From assembly GCF_026914265.1 (NCBI RefSeq), contig NC_069136.1:49088381-49152380 (forward strand): DNA of 64,000 nt, given 5' to 3'. The notes under the pieces were generated by a model. The model was given only the letters and a program-made list of their open reading frames with translations. It was not told where the DNA came from and made no database searches. The DNA comes from Mya arenaria (Eukaryota > Mollusca > Bivalvia > Myida > Myidae). Positions 1 to 12,834 of this stretch are shown here, one piece after another; within the stretch, counting starts at the first letter, position 1; the number at the start of each line of letters is the position of its first letter. The translations under genes and the position numbers were made by a program.

Positions 1-113
1 ACTGTTCATAAGGACTTAAGGTCGCTGATTTTGTATAATCATGTTGGATTTGAGAGTTCTTTTGTTGTTTTGTCAAGCCAAGACAAAGAAAAAAACCTAA
101 TCAGTCAATACAG

Positions 114-3100
114 ATATTTATTGGTATGACAGTTGAGGGGAAGATATCCCGGATGGAGATGCCGGACGATTTCTCTGATGACTCAGTCAATAGCAGCCTG
201 GAGAGTTTCAGGTCCCGCAGCCGCCTGGGACAAGATCAGGGATACGACATCAACGCAAAACTCAGGTTGGTAAATTTAAGTTATACTAATTTGTTATATT
301 ACTATTGTGAAGACAGCTGATATGAGACACTCTCAAGGCAGAGTCCTGTGTATAAGATTTAAAGCCTGAATCCTGGGCATTAGACTTTCAAGCCTGAGTC
401 CTGGGTTTAGACTTTCAAGCCTGAGTCCTGGGTATGAGACACTCACAAGCCTGACTCCTTGGTATGAGACACTCACAAGCCTGACTCCTTTGTATGAGAC
501 ACTCTCAAGCCTGTGTCCTTGGTATGAGACACTCTCAATCCTGAGTCCTTTGTATGAAACACTCTGAAGCCTGTGTCCTGGGTATGAGACACTCACAAGC
601 CTGTGTCCTGGGTATGAGACACTTACAAGCCTGTGACCTTGGTATGAGACACTCACAAGCCTGAGTCCTGGGTATGAGACACTTACAAGCCTGTGGCCTT
701 GGAATGAGACACTATCAAGCCTGAGTCCTGGGTATGAGACACTTACAAGCCTGTGGCCTTGGAATGAGACACTATCAAGCCTGTGTCCTTGGTATGAGAC
801 ACTCACACGCCTGTGTCCTTGGTATGAGACAATCTCAATCCTGTGTCCTTGGTATGAGACACTCACAATCCTGTGTCCTTGGTATGAGACACTCTCAATC
901 CTGTGTCCTTGGTATGAGACACTCACAAGCCTGTGTCCTGGGTATGAGACACTCACAATCCTGTGTCCTTGGTATGAGACACTCTCAATCCTGTGTCCTT
1001 GGTATGAGACAATCTCAATCCTGTGTCCTTGGTATGAGACACTCACAATCCTGTGTCCTTGGTATGAGACCCTCACAAGCCTGTGTCCTTGGTATGAGAC
1101 ACTCTCAATCCTGTGTCCTGGGTATGAGACACTTACAAGCCTGTGACCTTGGTATGAGACACTATCAAGCCTGTGTCCTGGGTATGAGACACTCTCATGT
1201 CTGAGTCCTGGGTATGAAACACTCTCAAGCCTGAGTCCTGGGTATGAGACACTCACAAGCCTGTGTCCTGGGTATGAGACACTCACAAGCCTGTGTCCTG
1301 GGTATGAGACACTTACAAGCCTGTGACCTTGGTATGAGACACTATCAAGCCTGTGACCTTGGTATGAGACACTCTCAAGCCTGAGTCCTGGGTATGAGAC
1401 ACTTACAAGCCTGTGGCCTTGGAATGAGACACTATCAAGCCTGTGTCCTTGGTATGAGACACTCACACGCCTGTGTCCTTGGTATGAGACAATCTCAATC
1501 CTGTGTCCTTGGTATGAGACACTCACAATCCTGTGTCCTTGGTATGAGACACTCTCAATCCTGTGTCCTTGGTATGAGACACTCACAAGCCTGTGTCCTG
1601 GGTATGAGACACTCACAATCCTGTGTCCTTGGTATGAGACACTCACAATCCTGTGTCCTTGGTATGAGACACTCACAAGCCTGTGTCCTTGGTATGAGAC
1701 ACTCACAAGCCTGTGTCCTTGGTATGAGACACTCTCAAGCCTGTGTCCTGGGTATGAGACACTCTCAAGCCTGTGTCCTTGGTATGAGACACTCTCAAGC
1801 CTGTGACCTTGGTATGAGACACTCTCAAGCCCGAGTCCTGGGTATGAGACACTCTCAAGCCTGTGTCTTTGGTATGAGACACTCTCAAGCCTGTGTCCTT
1901 GGTATGAGACACTCACAAGCCTGTGTCCTTGGTATGAGACACTCACAAGCCCGTGTCCTGGGTATGAGACACTCTCAAGCCTGTGTCTTTGGTATGAGAC
2001 ACTCTCAAGCCTGTGTCCTTGGTATGAGACACTCTCAAGCCCGAGTCCTTGGTATGAGACACTCTCAAGCCTGTGTCTTTGGTATGAGACACTCACAAGC
2101 CTGTCCTTGGTATGAGACACTCTCAATCCTGTGTCCTGGGTATGAGACACTCACAAGCCTGTGTCCTTGGTATGAGACACTCACAAGCCTGTGTCCTTGG
2201 TATGAAACACTCTCAAGCCCGAGTCCTGGGTATGAGACACTCTCAAGCCTGAGTCCTTGGTATGAGACACTCACAAGCCTGTGTCCTTGGTATGAAACAC
2301 TCTCAAGCCCGAGTCCTGGGTATGAGACACTCTCAAGCATGAGTCCTGGGTATGAGACACTCTCAAGCCTGAGTCCTGGGTATGAGACACTCTCAAGCCC
2401 GAGTCCTGGGTATGAGACACTCTCAAGCCTGAGTCCTTGGTATGGGACACTCTCAAGCCTGTGTCCTTGGTATGAGACACTCTCAAGCCTGAGTCCTTGG
2501 TATGAGACACTCTCAAGCCTGAGTCCTTGGTATGGGACACTCTCAAGCCTGAGTCCTTGGTATGGGACACTCTCAAGCCTGTGTCCTTGGTATGAGACAC
2601 TCTCAAGCCTGAGTCCTTGGTATGAGACACTCTCAAGCCTGAGTCCTTGGTATGAGACACTCTCAAGCCTGTGTCCTTGGTATGAGACACTCTCAAGCCT
2701 GAGTCCTTGGTATGGGACACTCTCAAGCCTGTGTCCTTGGTATGAGACACTCTCAAGCCCGAGTCCTGGGTATGAGACACTCTCAAGCATGAGTCCTGGG
2801 TATGAGACACTCTCAAGCATGAGTCCTTGGTATGAGACACTCACAAGCCTGTGTCCTTGGTATGAGACACTCACAAGCCTGTGTCCTTGGTATGAAACAC
2901 TCTCAAGCCTGAGTCCTTGGTATGAGACACTCTCAAGCCTGAGTCCTGGGTATGAGACACTCACAAGCCTGTGTCCTTGGTATGAAACACTCTCAAGCCC
3001 GAGTCCTGGGTATGAGACACTCTCAAGCCTGAGTCCTGGGTATGAGACACTCACAAGCCTGTGACCTGGGTATGAGACACTCTCAAGCCTGAGTCCTTGG

Positions 3101-6100
3101 TATGAGACACTTTCAAGCCTGAGTCCTGGGTATGAGACACTCACAAGCCTGAGTCCTTGGTATGAGACACTCACAAGCCTGTGTCCTTGGTATGAGACAC
3201 TGACAAGCCTGAGTCCTGGGTATGAGACACTCTCAAGCCTGTGTCCTGGGTATGAGACACTCTCAAGCCCGAGTCCTGGGTATGAGACACTCTCATGTCT
3301 GAGTCCTGGGTATGAGACACTCACAAGCCTGAGTCCTTGGTATGAGACACTCACAAGCCTGTGTCCTTGGTATGAGACACTGACAAGCCTGAGTCCTGGG
3401 TATGAGACACTCTCAAGCCTGTGTCCTGGGTATGAGACACTCTCAAGCCCGAGTCCTGTGGATGAGACACTCTCAAGCCCGAGTCCTGGGTATGAGACAC
3501 TCTCAAGCCTGAGTCCTGGGTATGATACACTCACAAGCCTGTGTCCTTGGTATGAGACACTCACAAGCCTGTGTCCTTGGTATGAAACACTCTCAAGCCC
3601 GAGTCCTGGGTATGAGACACTCTCAAGCCTGAGTCCTTGTAATGAGACACTCACAAGCCTGTGTCCTTGGTATGAAACACTCTCAAGCCCGAGTCCTGGG
3701 TATGAGACACTCTCAAGCCTGTGTCCTTGGTATGAAACACTCTCAAGCCCGAGTCCTGGGTATGAGACACTCTCAAGCCTGAGTCCTGGGTATGAGACAC
3801 TCACAAGCCTGTGTCCTGGGTATGAGACACTCTCAAGCCTGTGACCTTGGTATGAGACACTCACAAGCCTGTGTCCTGGGTATGAGACACTCACAAGCCT
3901 GTGTCCTTGGTATGAGACACTATCAAGCCTGTGACCTTGGTATGAGACACTCTCAAGCCTGAGTCCTGGGTATGAGACACTCTCAAGCCTGTGTCCTTGG
4001 TATGAAACACTCTCATGTCTAAGTCCTGGGTATGAGACACTCACAAGCCCGAGTCCTGGGTATGAAACACTCTCAAGCCTGAGTCCTGGGTATGAGACAC
4101 TCTCAAGCCCGAGTCCTTGGTATGAGACACTCACAATCCTGTGTCCTTGGTATGAAACACTCTCAAGCCCAAGTCCTGGGTATGAGACACTCTCAAGCCT
4201 GTGTCCTTGGTATGAGACACTCACAAGCCTGTGTCCTGGGTATGAGACACTCTCAAGCCTGAGTCCTGGGTATGAGACACTCACAAGCCTGTGTCCTTGG
4301 TATGAGACACTCACAAGCCTGTGTCCTGGGTATGAGACACTCTCAAGCCCGAGTCCTGGGTATGAGACACTCTCAAGCCTGTGTCCTGGGTATGAGACAC
4401 CCACAAGCCTGTGTCCTGGGTATGAGACACTCTCAAGCCCGAGTCCTGGGTATGAGACACTCTCATGTCTGAGTCCTTGGTATGAGACACTCTCATGTCT
4501 GAGTCCTTGGTATGAGACACTCTCATGTCTGAGTCCTTGGTATGAGACACTAACAAGCCTTTGTCCTGGGTATGAGACACTCTCAAGCCTGTGTCTTTGG
4601 TATGAGACACTCTCATGTCTGAGTCCTTGGTATGAGACACTCTCAATCCTGTGTCCTTGGTATGAGACACTCTCATGTCTGAGTCCTTGGTATGAGACAC
4701 TCTCAAGCCCGAGTCCTGGGTATGAGACACTCACAAGCCCGTGTCCTTGGTATGAGACCCTCACAAGCCTGTGTCCTTGGTATGAGACACTCTCAATCCT
4801 GTGTCCTTGGTATGAGACACTCTCAAGCCTGAGTCCTGGTTATGAGACACTCTGAAGCCTGTGTCCTGGGTATGAGACACTTACAAGCCTGTGACCTTGG
4901 TATGAGACACTATCAAGCCTGTGACCTTGGTATGAGACACTCTCAAGCCTGAGTCCTGGGTATGAGACACTTACAAGCCTGTGGCCTTGGAATGAGACAC
5001 TATCAAGCCTGTGTCCTTGGTATGAGACACTCACACGCCTGTGTCCTTGGTATGAGACAATCTCAATCCTGTGTCCTTGGTATGAGACACTCACAATCCT
5101 GTGTCCTTGGTATGAGACACTCTCAATCCTGTGTCCTTGGTATGAGACACTCACAAGCCTGTGTCCTGGGTATGAGACACTCACAATCCTGTGTCCTTGG
5201 TATGAGACACTCTCAATCCTGTGTCCTTGGTATGAGACAATCTCAATCCTGTGTCCTTGGTATGAGACACTCACAATCCTGTGTCCTTGGTATGAGACAC
5301 TCACAAGCCTGTGTCCTTGGTATGAGACACTCTCAATCCTGTGTCCTGGGTATGAGACACTTACAAGCCTGTGACCTTGGTATGAGACACTATCAAGCCT
5401 GTGTCCTGGGTATGAGACACTCTCATGTCTGAGTCCTGGGTATGAAACACTCTCAAGCCTGAGTCCTGGGTATGAGACACTCACAAGCCTGTGTCCTGGG
5501 TATGAGACACTCTCAATCCTGTGTCCTGGGTATGAGACACTTACAAGCCTGTGACCTTGGTATGAGACACTATCAAGCCTGTGACCTTGGTATGAGACAC
5601 TCTCAAGCCTGAGTCCTGGGTATGAGACACTTACAAGCCTGTGGCCTTGGAATGAGACACTATCAAGCCTGTGTCCTTGGTATGAGACACTCACACGCCT
5701 GTGTCCTTGGTATGAGACAATCTCAATCCTGTGTCCTTGGTATGAGACACTCACAATCCTGTGTCCTTGGTATGAGACACTCTCAATCCTGTGTCCTTGG
5801 TATGAGACACTCACAAGCCTGTGTCCTGGGTATGAGACACTCACAATCCTGTGTCCTTGGTATGAGACACTCTCAATCCTGTGTCCTTGGTATGAGACAA
5901 TCTCAATCCTGTGTCCTTGGTATGAGACACTCACAATCCTGTGTCCTTGGTATGAGACACTCACAAGCCTGTGTCCTTGGTATGAGACACTCACAAGCCT
6001 GTGTCCTTGGTATGAGACACTCTCAAGCCTGTGTCCTGGGTATGAGACACTCTCAAGCCTGTGTCCTTGGTATGAGACACTCTCAAGCCTGTGTCCTTGG

Positions 6101-9100
6101 TATGAGACACTCTCAAGCCCGAGTCCTGGGTATGAGACACTCTCAAGCCTGTGTCTTTGGTATGAGACACTCTCAAGCCTGTGTCCTTGGTATGAGACAC
6201 TCACAAGCCTGTGTCCTTGGTATGAGACACTCACAAGCCCGTGTCCTGGGTATGAGACACTCTCAAGCCTGTGTCTTTGGTATGAGACACTCTCAAGCCT
6301 GTGTCCTTGGTATGAGACACTCTCAAGCCCGAGTCCTTTGTATGAGACACTCTCAAGCCTGTGTCTTTGGTATGAGACACTCACAAGCCTGTCCTTGGTA
6401 TGAGACACTCTCAATCCTGTGTCCTGGGTATGAGACACTCACAAGCCTGTGTCCTTGGTATGAGACACTCACAAGCCTGTGTCCTTGGTATGAAACACTC
6501 TCAAGCCCGAGTCCTGGGTATGAGACACTCTCAAGCCTGAGTCCTTGGTATGAGACACTCACAAGCCTGTGTCCTTGGTATGAAACACTCTCAAGCCCGA
6601 GTCCTGGGTATGAGACACTCTCAAGCATGAGTCCTGGGTATGAGACACTCTCAAGCATGAGTCCTGGGTATGAGACACTCTCAAGCATGAGTCCTGGGTA
6701 TGAGACACTCTCAAGCATGAGTCCTGGGTATGAGACACTCTCAAGCATGAGTCCTGGGTATGAGACACTCACAAGCCTGTGTCCTTGGTATGAGACACTC
6801 ACAAGCCTGTGTCCTTGGTATGAAACACTCTCAAGCCTGAGTCCTGGGTATGAGACACTCTCAAGCCTGAGTCCTGGGTATGAGACACTCACAAGCCTGT
6901 GTCCTTGGTATGAAACACTCTCAAGCCCGAGTCCTGGGTATGAGACACTCTCAAGCCTGAGTCCTGGGTATGAGACACTCACAAGCCTGTGACCTGGGTA
7001 TGAGACACTCTCAAGCCTGAGTCCTTGGTATGAGACACTCAAGCCTGAGTCCTGGGTATGAGACACTCACAAGCCTGAGTCCTTGGTATGAGACACTCAC
7101 AAGCCTGTGTCCTTGGTATGAGACACTGACAAGCCTGAGTCCTGGGTATGAGACACTCTCAAGCCTGTGTCCTGGGTATGAGACACTCTCAAGCCCGAGT
7201 CCTGGGTATGAGACACTCTCATGTCTGAGTCCTGGGTATGAGACACTCACAAGCCCGAGTCCTGGGTATGAGACACTCTCAAGCCTGAGTCCTGGGTATG
7301 AGACACTCACAAGCCTGTGTCCTTGGTATGAGACACTCACAAGCCTGTGTCCTTGGTATGAAACACTCTCAAGCCCGAGTCCTGGGTATGAGACACTCTC
7401 AAGCCTGAGTCCTTGGTATGAGACACTCACAAGCCTGTGTCCTTGGTATGAAACACTCTCAAGCCCGAGTCCTGGGTATGAGACACTCTCAAGCCTGTGT
7501 CCTTGGTATGAAACACTCTCAAGCCCGAGTCCTGGGTATGAGACACTCTCAAGCCTGAGTCCTGGGTATGAGACACTCACAAGCCTGTGTCCTTGGTATG
7601 AGACACTCTCAAGCCTGAGTCCTGGGTATGAGACACTCTCAAGCCTGTGTCCTTGGTATGAAACACTCTCATGTCTGAGTCCTGGGTATGAGACACTCAC
7701 AAGCCCGAGTCCTGGGTATGAAACACTCTCAAGCCCGAGTCCTGGGTATGAGACACTCTCAAGCCTGTGTCCTTGGTATGAAACACTCTCATGTCTGAGT
7801 CCTGAGTATGAGACACTCACAAGCCCGAGTCCTTGGTATGAAACACTCTCAAGCCTGAGTCCTGGGTATGAGACACTCTCAAGCCCGAGTCCTTGGTATG
7901 AGACACTCACAATCCTGTGTCCTTGGTATGAAACACTCTCAAGCCCGAGTCCTGGGTATGAGACACTCTCAAGCCTGTGTCCTGGGTATGAGACACTCAC
8001 AAGCCTGTGTCCTGGGTATGAGACACTCTCAAGCATGAGTCCTGGGTATGAGACACTCTCAAGCCTGAGTCCTGGATATGAGACACTCTCAAGCCTGAGT
8101 CCTGGGTATGAGACACTCTCAAGCATGAGTCCTGGGTATGAGACACTCTCAAGCCCGAGTCCTGGGTATGAGACACTCTCAAGCCTGTGTCCTTGGTATG
8201 AGACACTCACAAGCCTGTGTCCTGGGTATGAGACACTCTCAAGCCCGAGTCCTGGGTATGAGACACTCACAAGCCTGTGTCCTTGGTATGAGACACTCAC
8301 AAGCCTGTGTCCTGGGTATGAGACACTCTCAATCCTGAGTCCTGGGTATGAGACACTCACAAGCCTGTGTCCTTGGTATGAGACACTCTCAAGCCTGTGT
8401 CCTGGGTATGAGACACTCTCAAGCCCGAGTCCTGGGTATGAGACACTCACAAGCCTGTGTCCTTGGTATGAGACACTCTCAAGCCTGTGTCCTGGGTATG
8501 AGACACTCACAAGCCTGTGTCCTGGGTATGAGACACTCTCATGTCTGAGTCCTTGGTATGAGACACTCTCAATCCTGTGTCCTTGGTATGAGACACTCTC
8601 AAGCCTGTGTCCTGGGTATGAGACACTCTCAAGCCCGAGTCCTGGGTATGAGACACTCTCATGTCTGAGTCCTTGGTATGATGTCTGAGTCCTTGGTATG
8701 AGACACTCTCATGTCTGAGTCCTTGGTATGAGACACTAACAAGCCTTTGTCCTGGGTATGAGACACTCTCAAGCCTGTGTCTTTGGTATGAGACACTCTC
8801 ATGTCTGAGTCCTTGGTATGAGACACTCTCAATCCTGTGTCCTTGGTATGAGACACTCTCATGTCTGAGTCCTTGGTATGAGACACTCTCAAGCCCGAGT
8901 CCTGGGTATGAGACACTCACAAGCCCGTGTCCTTGGTATGAGACACTCACAAGCCTGTGTCCTTGGTATGAGACACTCTCAATCCTGTGTCCTTGGTATG
9001 AGACACTCTCAAGCCTGAGTCCTGGTTATGAGACACTCTGAAGCCTGTGTCCATGGTATGAGACACTGACAAGCCTGTGTCCTTGGTATGAGACACTCTC

Positions 9101-9993
9101 AAGCCTGTGTCCTTGGTATGTGACACTCACAAGCCTGTGTCCTGGGTATGAGACACTCTCAAGCCTGTGTCCTTGGTATGAGACACTCTCAAGCCTGAGT
9201 CCTTGGTATGGGACACTCTCAAGCCTGTGTCCTTGGTATGAGACACTCTCAAGCCTGTGTCCTGGGTATGGGACACTCTCAAGCCTGAGTCCTTGGTATG
9301 AGACACTCTCAAGCCTGTGTCCTGGGTATGAGACACTCTCAAGCCTGTGTCCTTCGTATGAGACACTTACAAGCCTGAGTCCTGTTCAAGAGACACTTAC
9401 AAAAGAGACACTTTCAAGCCTGAGACCTGGTTAAGAGACACTTTCAAGCCTGAGACCTGGTTAAGAGACACTTACAAGCCTTAGTCCTGGTTAAGAGAAA
9501 CTTACAAACTTTAGTCCTGGTTAAGAGACACTTACAAGCCTGAGACCTGGTTAAGAGACACCTCAAGCCCGAGACCTGGTTAAGAGACACCTACAAGCTT
9601 TAGTCCTGCTTAAGAGATACTCACAAGCCTGAGTTGTGGGTTTTCACTAGTATCAGTGCTAATTATGAGATACAATGGCAAAGTTCTACCAGCTGTCAAG
9701 CTGTTTTGTATTGGTTTAGATGTTGACACCAGTTCAACATCTTTTTTGTATTAATTGACTGTCACTTGTTACCCAATTCTTGTTTTGCTCTGTATAAAGC
9801 TGTCTTTACTTAACCGTTTGTACATCAGAATATGCATCTGCTTATTAATGGTGTTTAAGATTTAATATTCAGCCTTTTGATTCGGGGTATATCCTGTTTA
9901 AGTGCTGACTCCCATATGCATTTCAGGAGAGATGAAATGGAAGATGATGAGGAGTTGACTGATGATGCTACAGATGTCAGAAATCTTTTGTGA
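114..9993 (+). CDS. 3' end of an unrecognised host gene: penultimate and last coding exons
   Basis: Two exons join in phase. The first runs from about 114 (acceptor CAG at 111-113, weak pyrimidine tract, so the start is uncertain) to 265, with donor CAG|GTTGGT. The last runs from 9927 (acceptor TTTCAG at 9921-9926) to the TGA at 9991-9993. The first exon ends after two bases of a codon and the last supplies the third, giving Arg at the junction and an open frame to the stop. The encoded tail of about 73 residues is polar and acidic: a Ser/Arg-rich stretch (SLESFRSRSR), then RDEMEDDEELTDD, ending VRNLL. There is no transmembrane segment and no domain I recognise; it looks like a disordered C-terminus. 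The 9.66-kb intron is almost entirely a 30-bp minisatellite. Upstream exons lie left of the window. The exon pair is well supported by phase, splice sites and a downstream poly(A) signal; the function is unknown. Confidence 0.68.
322..9640. repeat. 30-bp minisatellite array filling the intron, with two ~4.2-kb super-repeats
   Basis: About 310 tandem units of 30 bp, typified by GGTATGAGACACTCACAAGC followed by CTGTGTCCTT. Units vary at a few positions (CTCACA/CTCTCA, CCTTGG/CCTGGG, CCTGTG/CCCGAG, AGCAT, ATGTCT). Variant order shows higher-order structure. A 660-bp block (22 units) with the marker GGCCTTGGAATGAGACACTA occurs near 740 and 1400 and again near 4970 and 5630, 4228 bp further on. 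The marker ACTCTGAAGCC occurs near 560, 4850 and 9030 and bounds two super-repeats. The right flank (about 9370-9640) holds diverged units with GGTTAAGAGACACTTACAAG. Because 30 is a multiple of three and the unit lacks stops in several frames, long open frames appear on both strands. They are products of periodicity, not genes. Confidence 0.97.
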
Positions 9994-10470
9994 TTGTCAC
10001 TCTTTGTAAACCTCATATCATGATATGCATTTACAAGTTTAATATTGTGTTGTGGTGTGCAGAGACTGATTTTGTTCCTGTCGTTGTTTTAACAATGCAT
10101 GTAGTTGGTATAAAACTAGGATATATATTTTGTAAATTATTGAAAATAAATTTATAAAAAAAATATGTTGTGGTTATGTAATACTCCGATCAGCTATTGT
10201 TATCATCCTGTGGCAGCTATGAATCTCATCAGATTTTCATGAAACTTAGTCAAAGTGATATTCTCGGTAAAGGTCATTTTCAAATATGGCTTTTTTGAGC
10301 AAAACTCTTTGGCAAGAGGTCAGATCTTAGTGATTTTTTTTAAAAAAAACGAATAATTATTGAATTGTCATGAAACATTTAGGAACGGTAAAAATGATTG
10401 TTTTGATAAAATGTATAGAAAGTTTTAATATCTTTTTTGTAGGTAGCTTATTTTATTCATTTAAAAAAAT
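9994..10470. other. 3' UTR and AT-rich downstream flank
   Basis: The first ~170 bases are the probable 3' UTR of the upstream gene. The rest is AT-rich with no exon or RNA gene that I can see. Confidence 0.4.
10145..10150 (+). promoter_or_regulatory. AATAAA poly(A) signal of the first host gene
   Basis: An AATAAA lies about 150 bases after the TGA at 9993, followed by an A-rich run. This gives a 3' UTR of roughly 170 bases and supports the stop at 9991-9993 as the true gene end. Confidence 0.6.
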
Positions 10471-10547
10471 AAAAATTGTATCGGATCATTATTATTCTTA
10501 CTGGGTTTTTTACCCAGTAAGAATAATGATGATCCGATACAATTTTT
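10471..10547. repeat. Near-perfect 77-bp hairpin
   Basis: Left arm 10471-10506 and right arm 10512-10547 are reverse complements over about 36 bp with one visible mismatch, around a five-T loop. The left arm contains TTGTATCGGATCATTATTAT and ends TTACTGGGT; the right arm begins ACCCAGTAAG. Origin is unclear: a palindromic MITE remnant, a replication-slippage palindrome or a structured RNA. Confidence 0.85.
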
Positions 10548-10876
10548 TCTCTTCATTAAGGCTAAGTAAATTTTACAGATGAGTTTAGCATATCAAAATA
10601 CTATGAGTTTTGAATTCCATCAACTCGTCAAATACAATCTTTTGACCTATTGTCTAAGTGCTATCTAGGTCAAGTTGTACATGTCAGTCAAATGTCATAA
10701 TAACCGCGTTGACCACCCTGTGGCCATATCGTCAACCCAGTTAAAATTAGTCAACATGTTCTATACACTCTTGCGCACAGTGGTCAGAAATTGGCTCATT
10801 TTGAGCATTATTTGATAAGCATATAGAGAGCTGAATTTTCTACCTGCTGTACCCTGTGCGTAGGAGTGTATATAAA
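10548..10876. other. Non-coding spacer
   Basis: There is no exon, RNA gene or repeat I can support. The short open frames here lack coding features. Confidence 0.4.
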
Positions 10877-11440
10877 GTTCTAATGCCTCAAGAGGCATGC
10901 CGGGCCAAAGTTCCAATGCCGCAAGGGTCATGCCAGGTCGAAGTTCTGATGCCTCAAGGGTCATACTGGGTTAAAGTTCCAATACCTCAGTGGTCATGCA
11001 GGGCCAAAGTTTCAATGCCTCAAGGGCCATGTCGGGCCAAAGTTCCACTGCCTCATGGGTCATGCCGGGCCAAAGTTCCAATGCCTCAAGGGTCATGTCG
11101 GGTCAAAGTTCCACTGCCTCAAGGGTCATGCAGGGCCAAAGTTCCAATGCCTCAAGGGTCATGCAGGGTCAGAGTTCCAATACCTCAAGGGTCATATCGG
11201 GTCAAAGTTCCAATGCCTCAAGGGTCATGTCGGGCCAAAGTTCAACTGCCTCATGGGTCATGCCGGGCCAAAGTTCCAATGCTGCAAGGGTCATGTCGGG
11301 TCAAAGTTCCAATGCCTCAAGAGGCATACCGGGCCAAAGTTCCAATGCCCCAAGGGTCATGTCGGGTCTAAGTTCCAATGCATCAAGGTTCATGTCGGGT
11401 CAAAGTTCAATGCCTCAAGGGTCATGCCGGGTCAAACAGA
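10877..11440. repeat. 33-bp minisatellite, about 17 units
   Basis: The tandem unit reads GGGTCATGCCGGGCCAAAGT followed by TCCAATGCCTCAA, 33 bp in all. Variants include GTCGGGTC, CATGGGTC and AGAGGC. As 33 is a multiple of three, three overlapping plus-strand frames stay open; these are not taken as genes. It is unrelated in sequence to the 30-bp array upstream. Confidence 0.93.
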
Positions 11441-12650
11441 ATTAAGGTCACTGGTTTAAATATAAATCCGTCTTGGATTTTTTTTAATTTGTCTGGATTT
11501 TAGTAAGAGTGATCGACCTGATAGAGTCTAAGTCGACGATATGTGAAGCATTTCTGATAATAATAGACTGTCAGCAGGTCATACTCGAAAAGGTCGTCCG
11601 AACACCATAGAGACCGCAATTTCTACCCAGTCCGCACAAATATTTGTTACAAATGTATGCCTATTCAATAAAGGTAAAATTTGGCTATTTCCCCGGGTAA
11701 GGTAACACTGATTTATTGAACAAGTGTGCGTATAGATAGCTGCGTTGATATACACGTATATTCTTATTGCTTGGGCGAATATGCCTGCGTAGGGCATATT
11801 TGTCATTGCCGTATTTTTTGACGCGTTTACATGGCAATTGAGAAAAATGAATGTTTTAATAAAAATGTATTCAACATATACTTAAAGTATTACTACTTTA
11901 CATGATGTTTATATTTTGTTATACGTCAATTAAAAAACATTGAATATCTTTATTAAAATGCTAATTGTTTGGGTCGAAAAGTACATTGAAATCAATAATG
12001 AAGGTACATCTTACATAGTATTACACATCATGTAATAGCAATGTTTTTCGCTTGGCGATATTGAGTACGTTATGCGAAATTAACATAAAATTCGCGTTTG
12101 CTTAAAAAAAATTAAACACTTTAAAATACGCCCGACTTCACTTGTTTGATTTAATGATGTGAAAATTTAAACATTAAACATGAAAATAATATCAAGTATG
12201 TGTTTAAAATTCATAATTTCAAAATATCTGCTGGAAGGAGAGTGATACATGTTAATTTAAATCAGTTTCAATATGAGTTTCAAAGAAACATCAAATAGCC
12301 AAACCTGAAAACTAAATTGCTAAATCCTATATGAACATATTATTTAAACATTTCGGTGCTTTTGAGAAACAGTTTGCATAAAAACAAGATAACTAAACGA
12401 AGTTTAATCAAAGAAAGTTCTGCATTAATAACAATTTATCCATAGAAGATATTGGTCAACTATTTTCTGTTAAACCCTGTGAAAATTCCCGGCGGAAAAT
12501 ATGATGTTGCGTTGAGTTATTTCCCCGATTCGCCCGAGGGTAAATATCGTCATATAAACGCCCAACCTCCCCCTTAAATAGGAGTGGGAGGCATAAAGAG
12601 TTGTTCTTGTTTGTACGATTGTACGTACGCCTCGAAATATTGTCGAAATC
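11441..12650. other. AT-rich spacer without recognisable genes
   Basis: Searched on both strands. Only short open frames without splice-site support or domains were found. Confidence 0.4.
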
Positions 12651-12834
12651 AGCATCCTGTGGAACCCCGTTGGCTCAAACACCCAGGGACCGGCGTAAAT
12701 ACCTCGAGCCTCGTGAAATTCGAATCAAGCGGCAATTTTTACCTTCTGTTAAAGGAAATTGATCCTTTTCATGTAATTCGAGCCATCGAGGAATTCGAGC
12801 TAAGCGATTTCTACCCAACGGGGTTTGACTGTAC
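12651..12834. mobile_element. Decayed pogo/Tigger-like palindromic MITE
   Basis: The ends are inverted: GGAACCCCGTTGGCTC near 12661 and CCAACGGGGTTTGACTGTA ending at 12834. Inner segments also pair (ACCTCGAGCCTCGTGAAATT against GAGCCATCGAGGAATTCGAG). Termini of the type CAGTnnAACC...GGTTTGACTG with a flanking TA are typical of the pogo/Tigger branch of Tc1/mariner. The left end is eroded and no transposase is present. Confidence 0.6.

Noticed and set aside
333-9434. Very long open frames on both strands rich in SVSYQGHRLE, MRHSQACVLG and ETLSSLSPGY repeats
   Set aside because: They follow the 30-bp period of the minisatellite, overlap in several frames and lie in an intron whose flanking exons join in phase without them.
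330-9640. CRISPR-like array
   Set aside because: The units are contiguous 30-bp repeats with no unique spacers, in eukaryotic sequence.
10761-11459. Three overlapping frames with MPQGSCRVKVP-like repeats
   Set aside because: Products of the 33-bp array; no splice sites, promoter or unique sequence supports them.
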